From Limibacillus halophilus (GTDB lineage: Bacteria > Pseudomonadota > Alphaproteobacteria > Kiloniellales > CECT-8803): 64,000 nucleotides of DNA. The stretch is from positions 62,001 to 126,000 of the forward strand of contig NZ_JACHXA010000005.1 in assembly GCF_014191775.1 (NCBI RefSeq). Direction: 5' to 3'. Numbering within the stretch: position 1 is the first letter of the stretch; each line of letters opens with the position of its first letter. The notes below the pieces were generated by a model that was not told the DNA's origin, searched no databases, and saw nothing but the letters and a program-made list of their open reading frames with translations. This document shows, piece after piece, positions 18,540 through 27,364 of this stretch. The position numbers were made by a program, and so were the translations under genes.

Positions 18540-19586
18540 TTGAGTGCGTCACTGACAATCGCATTAGACGCCATGGGCGGCGATGCCGCGCCTGAAATGG
18601 TTCTGCGCGGCGCGAATATCGCACAGCAGCGGTTTCCCGACGTGCGGTTCCTGTTGTTCGGGCGCGAGGGCGAGGTAGCCCCGCTTTTGGCGAAGTACAA
18701 GAAGCTCCAGGCAGTTGCCGAGGTGATCCATACGGACGACGTGGTGAGCTCTGAAGAGCGCCCCTCGGTCGCCTTACGCAGCGGCCGGAACTCCTCCATG
18801 CGTCTGGCGATCAACGCCGTGCACGATGGGCGGGCGCAAGGTGTGGTTTCTGCGGGAAACACAGGCGCCCTTATGGCCATGGCCAAGTTCGTGTTAAAGA
18901 CCCTGCCTGGGATCGACCGCCCGGCCATTGCGTCCTTTTTCCCGACGCTGAAAGGCGAGTCGGTCATGCTGGATTTGGGCGCGAACGTGCATTGCGATAC
19001 CAACAATCTGGTGGATTTTGCCATTATGGGCAGCGTCTTCTCGCATCTCGTTCTGGGCCGCATCGAGCCAAGCATCGGCTTGTTGAACGTGGGCTCTGAG
19101 GACAAGAAGGGGCATGACGCGCTTTGGGACGCGGCTGCAGTTCTGCGCGGGGCAGACTCTTTGCCTGGCCGTTTTCACGGTTTTGTTGAAGGCGACGATA
19201 TCGCCAAGGGGACCGTGGATGTGATCGTGACCGATGGGTTTACCGGCAATGTGGCGCTGAAGACAGCGGAGGGCACGGCAAAGCTGGTCAGCGAGTACCT
19301 GCGTCAGTCGTTCCGGTCATCGCCTTTGGCCTCTATCGGCTACCTGCTTGCCAAGAGTGCGATGAACAAGCTGCGTAAACGTCTCGATCCGCGCCGCTAC
19401 AACGGCGCGATCTTTCTTGGCCTCAACGGTGTGACTGTAAAGAGCCATGGTGGAACGGACGCTTTGGGTTTTGCCAATGCAATTGGTTTGGCGGTCGATC
19501 TCGCCAAGGGCGATTTCGTCAAGCGCTTACAGGAAGATTTTGCGAAATTAGGACGCGTCCAAGCCAACGCAAGGGCGGCGGTCTGA
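18540..19586 (+). CDS. plsX: Phosphate acyltransferase PlsX
   Basis: A 348-residue enzyme making acyl-phosphate from acyl-ACP for phospholipid synthesis. It has [19 protein letters not shown] at the start, [32 protein letters not shown] and the C-terminal [20 protein letters not shown]. The start is a TTG at 18540; no ATG or GTG in frame lies between the previous stop and the conserved DAMGGD. fabH follows 2 bp later. Confidence 0.95.
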   Translation: MSASLTIALDAMGGDAAPEMVLRGANIAQQRFPDVRFLLFGREGEVAPLLAKYKKLQAVAEVIHTDDVVSSEERPSVALRSGRNSSMRLAINAVHDGRAQGVVSAGNTGALMAMAKFVLKTLPGIDRPAIASFFPTLKGESVMLDLGANVHCDTNNLVDFAIMGSVFSHLVLGRIEPSIGLLNVGSEDKKGHDALWDAAAVLRGADSLPGRFHGFVEGDDIAKGTVDVIVTDGFTGNVALKTAEGTAKLVSEYLRQSFRSSPLASIGYLLAKSAMNKLRKRLDPRRYNGAIFLGLNGVTVKSHGGTDALGFANAIGLAVDLAKGDFVKRLQEDFAKLGRVQANARAAV

Positions 19587-19588
19587 CG

Positions 19589-20563
19589 ATGCCGATCCGT
19601 ACACAGCTTACAGGTTGTGGGGCCTACCTGCCCGAACGCATCGTAACCAATGCCGATCTGGCGCACGTCATCGATACCTCCGATGATTGGATCAGACAGC
19701 GCACCGGTATCTGCGAGCGCCGGGTCGCTGCGGAGGGTGAGATGACCTCCGATATTGCGCTTCACGCTGCTCAGGCAGCTCTGGAGAATGCTGGGCGGCA
19801 GGCGACGGATATCGATCTGATCGTACTCGCTACCTCGACACCGGACGAGACGTTTCCTGCAACGGCAACCCGCGTGCAACATGCCTTGGGCATAACCCGT
19901 GGTGCCGCATTCGACGTTCAGGCCGTTTGTTCGGGCTTCGTGTATGGGCTGGCGGTCGCCGACAACTTCATTCGTTGCGGACAGGCGAACCGAGCGCTGG
20001 TGATTGGCGCCGAGACCTATAGCCGCATCCTCGACTGGCAGGACCGCACGACTTGCGTGTTGTTTGGCGACGGCGGTGGCGCTGTCGTCCTTGAACGGGG
20101 CGAGGGAGAGGGCGATAAGGCCGATACCGGCATCCTTTCCACCCATATTTATTCGGATGGCCGGCATCATGACGCGCTTTACGTCGATGGTGGTCCTTCC
20201 AGCACCCAGACGACCGGACATCTGCGCATGCAAGGCCGCGAGGTCTTCCGTCACGCGGTTACCAATATGGCCGAGGCGATTGACGCCGCACTTGCTCACA
20301 ACAAGGTTGCGGAGAGTGAAATCGATTGGTTGGTGCCGCACCAGGCAAACTCCCGGATCATCGAAGCAATGGCCCGTAAACTCTCCATGCCGATGGAGCG
20401 GGTCATAATGACGGTGGACCGTCACGCCAACACTTCTTCCGCTTCCATACCCCTTGCGCTGAACGAGGGAATGCAGGACGGACGCATCGGAAAGGGCGAC
20501 CTTGTACTGATGGAAGCGATGGGTGGCGGCTTCACATGGGGTTCAGCATTAGTAAGGCTTTAA
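19589..20563 (+). CDS. fabH: 3-oxoacyl-ACP synthase III
   Basis: A 324-residue condensing enzyme that starts fatty-acid synthesis by joining acetyl-CoA to malonyl-ACP. The catalytic triad is visible: C114 in [10 protein letters not shown], a histidine near residue 251 in VPHQANSRI, and an asparagine near 281 in [25 protein letters not shown] is the CoA-binding N-terminal motif. It is coupled to plsX with a 2-bp gap. Confidence 0.96.
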   Translation: MPIRTQLTGCGAYLPERIVTNADLAHVIDTSDDWIRQRTGICERRVAAEGEMTSDIALHAAQAALENAGRQATDIDLIVLATSTPDETFPATATRVQHALGITRGAAFDVQAVCSGFVYGLAVADNFIRCGQANRALVIGAETYSRILDWQDRTTCVLFGDGGGAVVLERGEGEGDKADTGILSTHIYSDGRHHDALYVDGGPSSTQTTGHLRMQGREVFRHAVTNMAEAIDAALAHNKVAESEIDWLVPHQANSRIIEAMARKLSMPMERVIMTVDRHANTSSASIPLALNEGMQDGRIGKGDLVLMEAMGGGFTWGSALVRL

Positions 20564-20659
20564 CGCTTATTATTAATGTAATAAATTAAGAGTGCTCCTG
20601 ACGTCATTTTTGCCTTAACCGTTAATTTTCCCCGCTATCCATCTGACTTTATTAAATAA

Positions 20660-20687
20660 TTGACCAATCTTACGAGATTGGTATAGC
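20660..20687 (+). promoter_or_regulatory. Probable ihfA promoter with overlapping palindrome
   Basis: TTGACC (20660-20665) and TATAGC (20682-20687) are separated by 16 bp. The spacer is almost filled by a perfect 8-bp inverted repeat, ACCAATCT-TACG-AGATTGGT (20663-20682), which could be an operator covering the promoter. The surrounding 150 bp is AT-rich, unlike the neighbouring genes. Confidence 0.6.
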
Positions 20688-20721
20688 ATTCGCTCAAAAG
20701 CTTTTAGGGCAGGGGGAATAA

Positions 20722-21018
20722 ATGGCAGAACAAACCGTTACTAGAGCGCAGCTGGGTGAGGCTGTTTATCACGAGGTCGGGCTCTCTCGGAACGAGTCCG
20801 CCGATCTGGTGGAAAGCGTGCTGGAAGAAATCTCCGATGCTTTGATTCGTGGGGAGACGGTCAAGATCTCCTCCTTTGGCAGTTTCTCGGTTCGCTCGAA
20901 GGGGGAGCGGATAGGGCGTAATCCCAAGACGGGCGAGGAGGTTCCTATCCTGCCGCGCCGTGTTTTGGTTTTCCGCCCGTCACATGTGCTCAAGGAACGT
21001 ATCAACGACGGATCCTGA
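20722..21018 (+). CDS. ihfA: Integration host factor alpha subunit
   Basis: A 98-residue DNA-bending protein. The HU/IHF signature [21 protein letters not shown] is complete, followed by [20 protein letters not shown]. The N-terminal helices [26 protein letters not shown] place it with the alpha subunit, and its position before a MerR-type gene agrees with the usual ihfA-merR order. Confidence 0.93.
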   Translation: MAEQTVTRAQLGEAVYHEVGLSRNESADLVESVLEEISDALIRGETVKISSFGSFSVRSKGERIGRNPKTGEEVPILPRRVLVFRPSHVLKERINDGS

Positions 21019-21066
21019 CCGACCGTGCGATAATGATTGCGCGTTCCAGAATACGAGGAGACCAGA

Positions 21067-21531
21067 ATGGCGACCGCCAGGGGAAATGGGAAATCCGCCG
21101 CGGCTTTTCGCACGATCAGTGAAGTAGCCGACGAATTGGACGTCCCACAGCACGTGCTCCGATTTTGGGAATCGAAGTTCACACAGGTTAAACCGCTCAA
21201 GCGTGGCGGTGGGCGGCGCTACTATCGCCCGGAAGATGTCGAGTTGTTGCGTCAGATTCGCGAGCTTCTTTACGACGACGGTTATACCATCAAGGGCGTT
21301 CAGAAGTTGCTCCGTGAAGGTCAGTTGACGCGGGCGGGCGCTGCCAGCGCCGCCGAGCAGTCCTCCGAACCCTTGGCCCGTTCGGGACACCCCAAAGCCA
21401 AGGAAGCGGCCAAGGCGGGCCGCGAGGCCGCAGCAAGCGCACTGCCGCGCGAAAAGCGGAAGGAACTCGAAGGAATCATGCGCGATCTTCTCAACCTGCG
21501 CGCTGAATTGAAGCGCCTCCCGCGCAATTGA
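21067..21531 (+). CDS. MerR-family regulator
   Basis: A 154-residue protein with an N-terminal MerR helix-turn-helix: [22 protein letters not shown], then [38 protein letters not shown]. The rest is alanine-rich and ends in a predicted helix, [17 protein letters not shown]. No sensor domain is visible. The ATG at 21067 has GAGGAG in front. This orphan MerR after ihfA is conserved in alphaproteobacteria; its targets are unknown. Confidence 0.9.
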   Translation: MATARGNGKSAAAFRTISEVADELDVPQHVLRFWESKFTQVKPLKRGGGRRYYRPEDVELLRQIRELLYDDGYTIKGVQKLLREGQLTRAGAASAAEQSSEPLARSGHPKAKEAAKAGREAAASALPREKRKELEGIMRDLLNLRAELKRLPRN

Positions 21532-21618
21532 TTACGAATTCAGCTTTTGCGTCACGGGCGATTGCATTGCTCTGACTGCGCCGTTATATAGGGTCCGTCC
21601 GGCGCCGCCGGACACGGT

Positions 21619-21695
21619 CGGAGCGTAGCGCAGTCTGGTAGCGCACCACGCTGGGGGTGTGGGGGTCGCAGGTTCGAATCCTGCCGCTCCGACCA
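21619..21695 (+). tRNA. tRNA-Pro(GGG)
   Basis: A 77-nt cloverleaf: acceptor CGGAGCG with CGCTCCG, D stem GCGC, anticodon stem CCACG with TGTGG, and T arm GCAGG-TTCGAAT-CCTGC. The anticodon loop CTGGGGG gives anticodon GGG. The discriminator is A, and CCA is encoded. Confidence 0.96.
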
Positions 21696-21729
21696 ATTCT
21701 AAAGCCTGGAAAACATGCAGTAAGCAAGA

Positions 21730-21757
21730 ATAGCTCCCACCTCGGGAGCTTATTTTT
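21730..21757 (+). terminator. Terminator after tRNA-Pro
   Basis: A 7-bp stem AGCTCCC/GGGAGCT with loop ACCTC is followed by TATTTTTTG. It lies 35 bp after the tRNA CCA end. Confidence 0.85.
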
Positions 21758-21851
21758 TGCCTTTTCGCCGCACCAATTAATTGAACTAGGTGAGAAGGCG
21801 GTTGGTACGACAGGGGAACGAACCAACCGCCTTGCTCGTGCGCGCGATTGT

Positions 21852-21904
21852 CCGCAAACAGGTGCCGAGTGACCGGAGGGTGTGTCGTCGGCACTTGTTT
21901 GCGG
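21852..21904. repeat. Long imperfect palindrome, 17-bp arms
   Basis: CCGCAAACAGGTGCCGA (21852-21868) pairs with TCGGCACTTGTTTGCGG (21888-21904) with one G-T mismatch and a 19-nt loop. It lies 17 bp downstream of the isochorismatase-like gene stop. No T tract follows on either strand. Confidence 0.75.
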
Positions 21905-21921
21905 TGCTGCCTGTCGCGGGG

Positions 21922-22776
21922 TCAGGCGTTGAGCGCGCGCATGTGCTCCACGGCTTCATCTGTGCTCCAGAGCGCATTTGCTATCATGCGGAAGTTGATG
22001 AGCGCAGCGAGATAGCCGTCACCTTCCGGCACCTTGGCGCCAGCCGTGGCATCGCGGACGACCGCAACCTCGAAGCCTTGCTCAAGAAACTCCCGCATGT
22101 GGCTTTCCACACAAAGGTTTGCGGACATGCCGGCGAGGATGATCTGGTCTACTTTCAGCTTGCGGAGCTGCAGCCCGGCATCGTTCTGCTCGGGACCATA
22201 AACCTTATGTGGCGAGGCGATGATGGTCTTTCCGTCGAAGATGTAGTCCTTGTACTCGGCCATGAAATCAGCGCCGGAGCCTTCGAGACCATCGACATCG
22301 AGCGGACCGGGCCGATCGAACATGCCGATCGAGTGCATTACCTTCTCGAGGGCGCCTTCAAATTCCCAGCCATGGTCATGCGGATAGTAGTAGTGGGGGG
22401 AGATCACGACGGGCATGTTGGCGGCTTTGGCGGCGCGGAACAGGCGGCCGATGTTCTCGACCACGTTGTGTTCCGTGACACTTTCTCCGACGACACCCCA
22501 TGTCACGCCCTGTGGGCTGAGAAAGTCGATTTGCGGATCGACGACGAGAAGCGCGGCACGGCCCTTTTCTAAAGCCATGCTAGAGGGCGGCAGGGCGGGC
22601 TCGGCCGGGTCAGCATAGGCGCTCATGCCGGCAGCCTCGGCTTTTGACGCGCCCAGGATGGATGTCGCTGCTGCCGCACCGGCGACGCCGGCAACACCGG
22701 TCGTCAGGAAGCTCCGGCGGTTGATGTCGCCGTCATGATTGTCGTGATGATGATGGTGATCGCATGTCTTTCTCAT
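21922..22776 (-). CDS. Isochorismatase-family cysteine hydrolase with Tat signal
   Basis: A 284-residue protein. Residues 19-24 are NRRSFL, a twin-arginine motif, followed by an alanine/glycine-rich hydrophobic stretch, so export to the periplasm is likely. The hydrolase domain shows D80 (VVDPQIDF), K191 and C222 (GMSANLCVESHMREF), the catalytic triad of the cysteine hydrolase family. The reaction is probably amide or ester hydrolysis; the substrate is unknown. The N terminus before the Tat motif contains five consecutive histidines, which is unusual. Confidence 0.87.
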   Translation of the reverse strand: MRKTCDHHHHHDNHDGDINRRSFLTTGVAGVAGAAAATSILGASKAEAAGMSAYADPAEPALPPSSMALEKGRAALLVVDPQIDFLSPQGVTWGVVGESVTEHNVVENIGRLFRAAKAANMPVVISPHYYYPHDHGWEFEGALEKVMHSIGMFDRPGPLDVDGLEGSGADFMAEYKDYIFDGKTIIASPHKVYGPEQNDAGLQLRKLKVDQIILAGMSANLCVESHMREFLEQGFEVAVVRDATAGAKVPEGDGYLAALINFRMIANALWSTDEAVEHMRALNA

Positions 22777-23062
22777 TGTTTCTCTCTCCTCTAATGAAGC
22801 GAATTAGCCCGGTTGCTGGGATGGCGGCCCCTATCTGGACCGGCACCATGCGTGTGAAGTGTGGCGGGCTTGGGGGTTAGCGCCCTGTCATCCTGGTTTC
22901 TCGGTCAGGCCTCCCGCCGAGAATCAGGAGCAACCATTCCCGCCAACGGACTTTGCCGTTGATCCGAGTTGAGGACGGGCGCGGGTCCTGTACTCCTCGC
23001 AAAACGACAGCCAAAAATGTGACGGGAATGATCCGAGTCATTGTTTGCGTTCCTTCGTTAGC
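22777..23062. other. Intergenic region, no feature recognised
   Basis: This 286-bp stretch separates the isochorismatase-like gene start from the DUF1348 gene end. It must contain the isochorismatase promoter. No open frame, hairpin or clear promoter pair was recognised. Two TGATCC words occur (near 22960 and 23029) but lack a suitably spaced TA-type -10. Confidence 0.4.
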
Positions 23063-23527
23063 TCAAAGGCCTAGGTCGGAGAGGCCCGGATGGTCGATGG
23101 GCCGTGGACCGAGGGGCCAGTGGAAGAGGCGCTCGTCTTCGGAAATCTGTAAGTCGTTGATCGAGGCGTGACGAACGGCCATTAGCCCATTGCGCGCGAA
23201 CTCCCAGTTCTCGTTTCCGTAGGCCCGGAACCATTTTCCGTCTTTACCTATTGCCTCATAGGCGAAGCGGACAGCGATCCGTGAGTCGTCGAAGCTCCAG
23301 AGTTCCTTGATTAATCTGTACTCTCGCTCGGCTTGCCATTTTCTGGTCAAGAAACCTTCGACTTCGGCTCGTCCGGTCAGGAATTCATTGCGGTTTCGCC
23401 AACGCGTGTCCGGTGTGTAAGCACGCGCAACGCTAGCCGGATCACGGCCATTCCAAGCGTCCTCTGCGGCACGTACCTTGGCTTTCGCGGAGTCTATATT
23501 GAAGGGGGGGAAGGGTGGTCGGACCAT
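23063..23527 (-). CDS. DUF1348 / SnoaL-like (NTF2 fold) protein
   Basis: A 154-residue cytoplasmic protein. [38 protein letters not shown] and the C-terminal [19 protein letters not shown] are the DUF1348 signature within the NTF2-like fold. The biochemical role is unknown. The upstream 26-residue extension in the open frame is rejected because it runs through operator-like repeats. It is divergent from a TetR gene that probably regulates it. Confidence 0.85.
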   Translation of the reverse strand: MVRPPFPPFNIDSAKAKVRAAEDAWNGRDPASVARAYTPDTRWRNRNEFLTGRAEVEGFLTRKWQAEREYRLIKELWSFDDSRIAVRFAYEAIGKDGKWFRAYGNENWEFARNGLMAVRHASINDLQISEDERLFHWPLGPRPIDHPGLSDLGL

Positions 23528-23543
23528 TGTGGCTCTCCAAAAG

Positions 23544-23721
23544 TGAACAGAACGGTACAGTTTGATAATTTGAAACTGGACCGATCGGTACACTTTTTCA
23601 AGCAAAAAATTACCGAATCAACATCCTTTTTAAGAGAAAACGCTATAACATATTATTTTATAATAATATTTTTTTCGTTTAAAACGATAACGCCAGTGTT
23701 ATATATATACCGTTCTGTTCA
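23544..23721. promoter_or_regulatory. Divergent promoter region with TetR-type operator repeats
   Basis: TGAACAGAACGGTA (23544-23557) and TACCGTTCTGTTCA (23708-23721) are perfect inverted copies 150 bp apart, one in front of each divergent gene. A related palindrome GACCGATCGGTAC lies at about 23579-23591. The intervening DNA is strongly AT-rich. The arrangement fits a TetR repressor binding in front of both its own gene and DUF1348. Confidence 0.65.
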
Positions 23722-23735
23722 TAAATGGAGATATC

Positions 23736-24296
23736 ATGCGTCCGAGTAAGCGGGATGAACTGGTCCGGAAGGCGCTCGAAGTTTTCTATCGCGAGGGATT
23801 CCACGCGACGGGAATGGACCGATTGTCGGAAGAGACGGGAATTTCCAAGACCACTATGTTCAAACATTTTCGCAGCAAGGACGAGCTGATCCTTGCGGTG
23901 CTTCGGTTGCGTGATCAGGATTTCAGAAACTGGCTGTTTCGCCGAATGGAGCAGGCGGGAGCTCCTCAAGCTCAGTTGTTGGCAATGTTCGATGCCTTGG
24001 CGGAGTGGTTTTCGTCTCCCCGATTTCGGTCATGCATGTTCATCAAAGCCGCTTCCGAGTATCCGGACCCTGGGCACCCCATTCACGCTCAGGCTGCCGA
24101 ACATAAGCGGCTTTTGTGCCTGCAGCTTTCAAAACTTACCGCAGAAGCGGGGGCCCGCGATTCGGTGCAATTGGCCCGTGCGTTGCTGTTGTTGAAGGAG
24201 GGGGCGATTGTCACCGCTCACATGGGGCACGAGACCGACCCTGCCGGTGATGCCAAAGTCGTCGCCGCAAAACTGATATCGGATGCTTTGACCTGA
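23736..24296 (+). CDS. TetR-family transcriptional regulator
   Basis: A 186-residue repressor. The N-terminal helix-turn-helix is RDELVRKALEVFYREGFHATGMDRLSEETGISKTTMFKHF (residues 6-45), followed by SKDELILAVLR. The C-terminal ligand domain contains FRSCMFIKAASEYPDPGHPIH, typical of the TetR_C_6-like group. A terminator follows at 24327. It is divergent from the DUF1348 gene. Confidence 0.92.
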   Translation: MRPSKRDELVRKALEVFYREGFHATGMDRLSEETGISKTTMFKHFRSKDELILAVLRLRDQDFRNWLFRRMEQAGAPQAQLLAMFDALAEWFSSPRFRSCMFIKAASEYPDPGHPIHAQAAEHKRLLCLQLSKLTAEAGARDSVQLARALLLLKEGAIVTAHMGHETDPAGDAKVVAAKLISDALT

Positions 24297-24326
24297 TATT
24301 GTTGACGGCGTCGGCCGCTAAATGCC

Positions 24327-24365
24327 GGCCAGTCGGAGCTGAATCCTCCGCTGGCCTTTTCCTTT
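24327..24365 (+). terminator. Terminator after the TetR gene
   Basis: The stem GGCCAG-T-CGGAG pairs with CTCCG-CTGGCC (11 bp with one bulged T) and is followed by TTTTCCTTT. Confidence 0.8.
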
Positions 24366-24393
24366 AGGGATATCAAAAAATGACGCTTGAGGA

Positions 24394-24699
24394 TTACCCA
24401 GCGCGGCGCTGATGCTTGTCGTCGCTGTTGCCGGACCCGAGTTTCTCAGCGGCATCTTCGGCAAGCAGTCGGCCGCTGTCGCTTAGCTTGCAGACCAGCC
24501 AATCGGGTTTCAGGAAATTATGGAACCAAGGCTCGGCCCAGCCATTCTCCAGGCAGCTCCGCACGGTATGAGCATTCATTTCCTGCCCATCCCTGTCGAA
24601 GAGTGGCAGCTTGCCGCCTGGTTGATCGAGCCCACGTTGCAGCCAATCAAGCTGATGCGGCGTGGGCCTCGGGCCCCTGCTTGCCTTGGTCTCAGCCAT
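24394..24699 (-). CDS. Small hypothetical protein, winged-helix-like
   Basis: A 101-residue protein not assigned to a named family. PTPHQLDWLQRGLDQPGGKLPLFD ... CLENGWAEPW ... DWLVCKLSDSGRLLAEDA has the pattern of a winged-helix repeat, with helix, turn, variable helix and a hairpin ending in a T/S-x-x-GR-type segment. The start at 24699 is chosen because GGGGAAAAG precedes it; a longer frame reaches 24819. It is divergent from the MFS gene. Confidence 0.55.
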   Translation of the reverse strand: MAETKASRGPRPTPHQLDWLQRGLDQPGGKLPLFDRDGQEMNAHTVRSCLENGWAEPWFHNFLKPDWLVCKLSDSGRLLAEDAAEKLGSGNSDDKHQRRAG

Positions 24700-24841
24700 C
24701 TTTTCCCCGTTCCTTCCCAAGTCCTCGGCAACGATCCTAACCCAGATTGCCAAAGAATGGCAGCCATGCAGCCTTCCGGCTGTTCGATTTCGTGAAGTCG
24801 GGACATAATGACGCTCCATCTTCGATAGAGCAGGACAGTCA

Positions 24842-26053
24842 ATGAAGCCCAGTTCGGCGCAACTTGCGCTCGCATTTTCAAGTATCGGCCATAGTTTCGT
24901 GCACCTCTTTGCGGGTTTTTACTTCATTATTGTGGTGAGCTTGGAGGACGCCTGGAACCTGCCGTATGCCGATCTGGTCGAGCTATGGACTCTGGGCGCC
25001 TTGATGATCGGTCTAGCGGCTTTGCCCGCCGGTTGGCTCGGTGACCGCTGGAGCCCGGCCGGCATGATGGCTTTGATGTTCATCGGGATGGGTTTGGCAT
25101 CCATAACCTGCGGCCTGATCGATGGCCCGACGGCGCTTCTGGTTGGCCTGACAGCACTCGGATTGTTCGCTGCCATTTATCATCCGGTCGGCATCGCCTG
25201 GGTTGTGCGTAACGCCAAGTCGCGCGGCAAGGCCCTGGGCATCAACGGCATCTTTGGCGGCATGGGTGTCGCGTCCTCCGGTTTGGTGGCGGGATCCTTG
25301 ATTGACCTTTATAGCTGGCGGGCGGCCTTTATCGTTCCCGGGGTTGTATCGCTTGTCATTGGCCTGGCGTTGGTGTTCTGCCTGCTAAAGGGGTGGATGG
25401 TCGAAGAAAAGCGGGTTCAGGCGCCAGACAACGAACACCACAGCCGGGCGGATCGCTTTCGCGCCTTCTTCCTTTTGATGTTCTGCATGTTCTGTATCGG
25501 CCTTGTGTTCCAGGCAACTCAGACGGCGCTGCCCAAGCTGTTCGATCTGCGGCTCAAGAGTTTTGTCGGGGAGGGGTTGTTCGGTGTCGGGGCCCTGGTC
25601 GCTGCGGTTTATGGATTCGGCGCCATCATGCAGGTGGTTGGTGGGCATCTGGCGGACCGCTACAACGTCAAATACATCTATCTGTTCGGGCTGTTCTTCC
25701 AGGTCCCCTGCCTGTTTTTCATCGCTTACGGCCTAGGTGTTCCCTTGGTTTTCGCGGCGATGGGGGCCGTACTCCTCAATTCCTCGGCGCTACCGGCGGA
25801 GAACATGCTGCTGGCACGATTCACGCCGCAGCACCGTCATGGGCTGGCCTATGGCATGAAGTTCGTCCTTGCTTTCTCGGCTGGCCCTCTGGCCGTGCAG
25901 ATCGTGTCATTCATCCAAGGGCGCACGGGCGAATTTACCCAGCTGTTCATTTTCTCGGGCTGCGTGATGCTGCTGGCCTTCCTTGCGGCCAACTTCATCC
26001 CCAATCGCCGACAAACCGGCGGGAGCACCACACAACCTCAGCCCGCCGAGTAG
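24842..26053 (+). CDS. MFS transporter
   Basis: A 403-residue inner-membrane protein with 12 predicted hydrophobic segments. The loop between segments 2 and 3 contains GWLGDRWSPAGMM, a variant of the MFS G-x-x-x-D-R motif, and the second half repeats it as GGHLADRYNVKYIY. The N-terminal SFVHLFAGFYFIIV resembles fosmidomycin-resistance-type transporters. The substrate is unknown. It ends 1 bp before the convergent metY stop. Confidence 0.88.
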   Translation: MKPSSAQLALAFSSIGHSFVHLFAGFYFIIVVSLEDAWNLPYADLVELWTLGALMIGLAALPAGWLGDRWSPAGMMALMFIGMGLASITCGLIDGPTALLVGLTALGLFAAIYHPVGIAWVVRNAKSRGKALGINGIFGGMGVASSGLVAGSLIDLYSWRAAFIVPGVVSLVIGLALVFCLLKGWMVEEKRVQAPDNEHHSRADRFRAFFLLMFCMFCIGLVFQATQTALPKLFDLRLKSFVGEGLFGVGALVAAVYGFGAIMQVVGGHLADRYNVKYIYLFGLFFQVPCLFFIAYGLGVPLVFAAMGAVLLNSSALPAENMLLARFTPQHRHGLAYGMKFVLAFSAGPLAVQIVSFIQGRTGEFTQLFIFSGCVMLLAFLAANFIPNRRQTGGSTTQPQPAE

Positions 26054-26054
26054 G

Positions 26055-27359
26055 TCAGGCCTTCGAAGCCGCTTGAAGACCTGCTTCCAGATCTGCGATC
26101 AGGTCGGCAACGGTTTCCAGACCAATGGACAGCCGGATGACGTTGTTACCCGCGCCGGCGTTTTCGCGCTGTTCTTCGGTCAACTGCCGGTGTGTGGTTG
26201 AGGCCGGGTGCAGGATAAGGGAACGTGTGTCTCCGAGATTTGCCAGATGGGAGAAGAGGTTGACGCTCTCGACCAATTTCAGGCCGGCCTCATACCCGCC
26301 TTTCAAGCCGAAGGAGAAAACCGAACCAGCTCCTTTGGGCATATACTTGTCTGCCAGAGCGCGGTACTGGCTCGACGGTAGACCCGCATAGGAAACCCAT
26401 TCCACACCCTCGTGAGTCTCCAGATACTCCGCGACCGCTAGTGCATTGGCGCAGTGACGCTCCATGCGCAGGCTCAGCGTTTCGATGCCCAGCAGGGTCT
26501 GAAAGGCGTTCATCGGGGCCAACGTCGCACCCAGGTCGCGCAGACCCACAGCATGGGCATGCATGGTAAAAGCCATGTCGCCAAAGGTTTCATAGAAAAT
26601 CAGACCGTGATAGGCGGCCTCGGGCGCAGTCAATGCGCCAAACTTGTCGTTGCGGGCCCAATCGAACTTGCCGCTGTCGACCACCGCGCCACCCATGGAG
26701 GTGCCGTTACCGGAAAGGAACTTGGTCGTTGAGTGAGTGATGAGTGAAGCGCCCCACTCGAAGGGCCGACAGAGGTAAGGGGTCGCCATGGTGTTGTCGA
26801 CAATCAGCGGCACCTCGGCTTCCTCGGCGATCGCCGCGACGGTTTCCAGATCGCAGACCGAACCGCCTGGGTTGGCCAAGCTCTCGACGAAGATTGCTTT
26901 CGTCGTCGGTTTGATCGCCTTGCGGATCGCGGTGGGATCGTCGATGTCGACGAAGTCGCAGTTCCAGTTGAATTTCTTGAAGGTCTTGCCGAACTGCGTG
27001 ATTGAGCCACCGTAGAGGCGTGACGAGGAGATGAAGGAATCCCCAGGTTCCATGAGCGTGAAAAGCGCAAGTTGCTGAGCGGCATGGCCGGAGGCAGTAC
27101 AGGTCGTGCCGCGGCCGTCCTCGAGATTTGCGATACGCTCCTCCAGGACGGCAACGGTTGGGTTGTTGAGCCGGGTATAGATGAACCCGAAGGTCTGCAG
27201 GTTGAAAAGAGAGGCTGCGTGATCGGAATCGTGAAAAGCATAAGCCGTGCTTTGAAAGATCGGCGTCTGGCGCGCACCGGTGATGGGTTCCGGTTGGCTG
27301 CCTGCATGGATCATGCGGGTTTCAAACCCGTAGTCCTCGTCGTTCTTTTTGCTGGTCAT
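26055..27359 (-). CDS. metY: O-acetylhomoserine sulfhydrylase
   Basis: A 434-residue PLP enzyme of the Cys/Met metabolism family. FETRMIHAGSQPEPITGARQTPIFQSTAY is the MetY N-terminal hallmark, IYTRLNNPTVAVLEERIA follows, and the PLP lysine is in HSTTKFLSGNGTSMGG. It forms homocysteine from O-acetylhomoserine and sulfide. The gene is 5 bp downstream of the CoA-binding protein gene, in a three-gene minus-strand operon. Confidence 0.94.
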   Translation of the reverse strand: MTSKKNDEDYGFETRMIHAGSQPEPITGARQTPIFQSTAYAFHDSDHAASLFNLQTFGFIYTRLNNPTVAVLEERIANLEDGRGTTCTASGHAAQQLALFTLMEPGDSFISSSRLYGGSITQFGKTFKKFNWNCDFVDIDDPTAIRKAIKPTTKAIFVESLANPGGSVCDLETVAAIAEEAEVPLIVDNTMATPYLCRPFEWGASLITHSTTKFLSGNGTSMGGAVVDSGKFDWARNDKFGALTAPEAAYHGLIFYETFGDMAFTMHAHAVGLRDLGATLAPMNAFQTLLGIETLSLRMERHCANALAVAEYLETHEGVEWVSYAGLPSSQYRALADKYMPKGAGSVFSFGLKGGYEAGLKLVESVNLFSHLANLGDTRSLILHPASTTHRQLTEEQRENAGAGNNVIRLSIGLETVADLIADLEAGLQAASKA

Positions 27360-27364
27360 TGCGA

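Noticed and set aside
22955-23050. Two TGATCC words as further sigma-E promoters
   Set aside because: No TA-starting -10 lies at 18 bp; neither faces a gene start.
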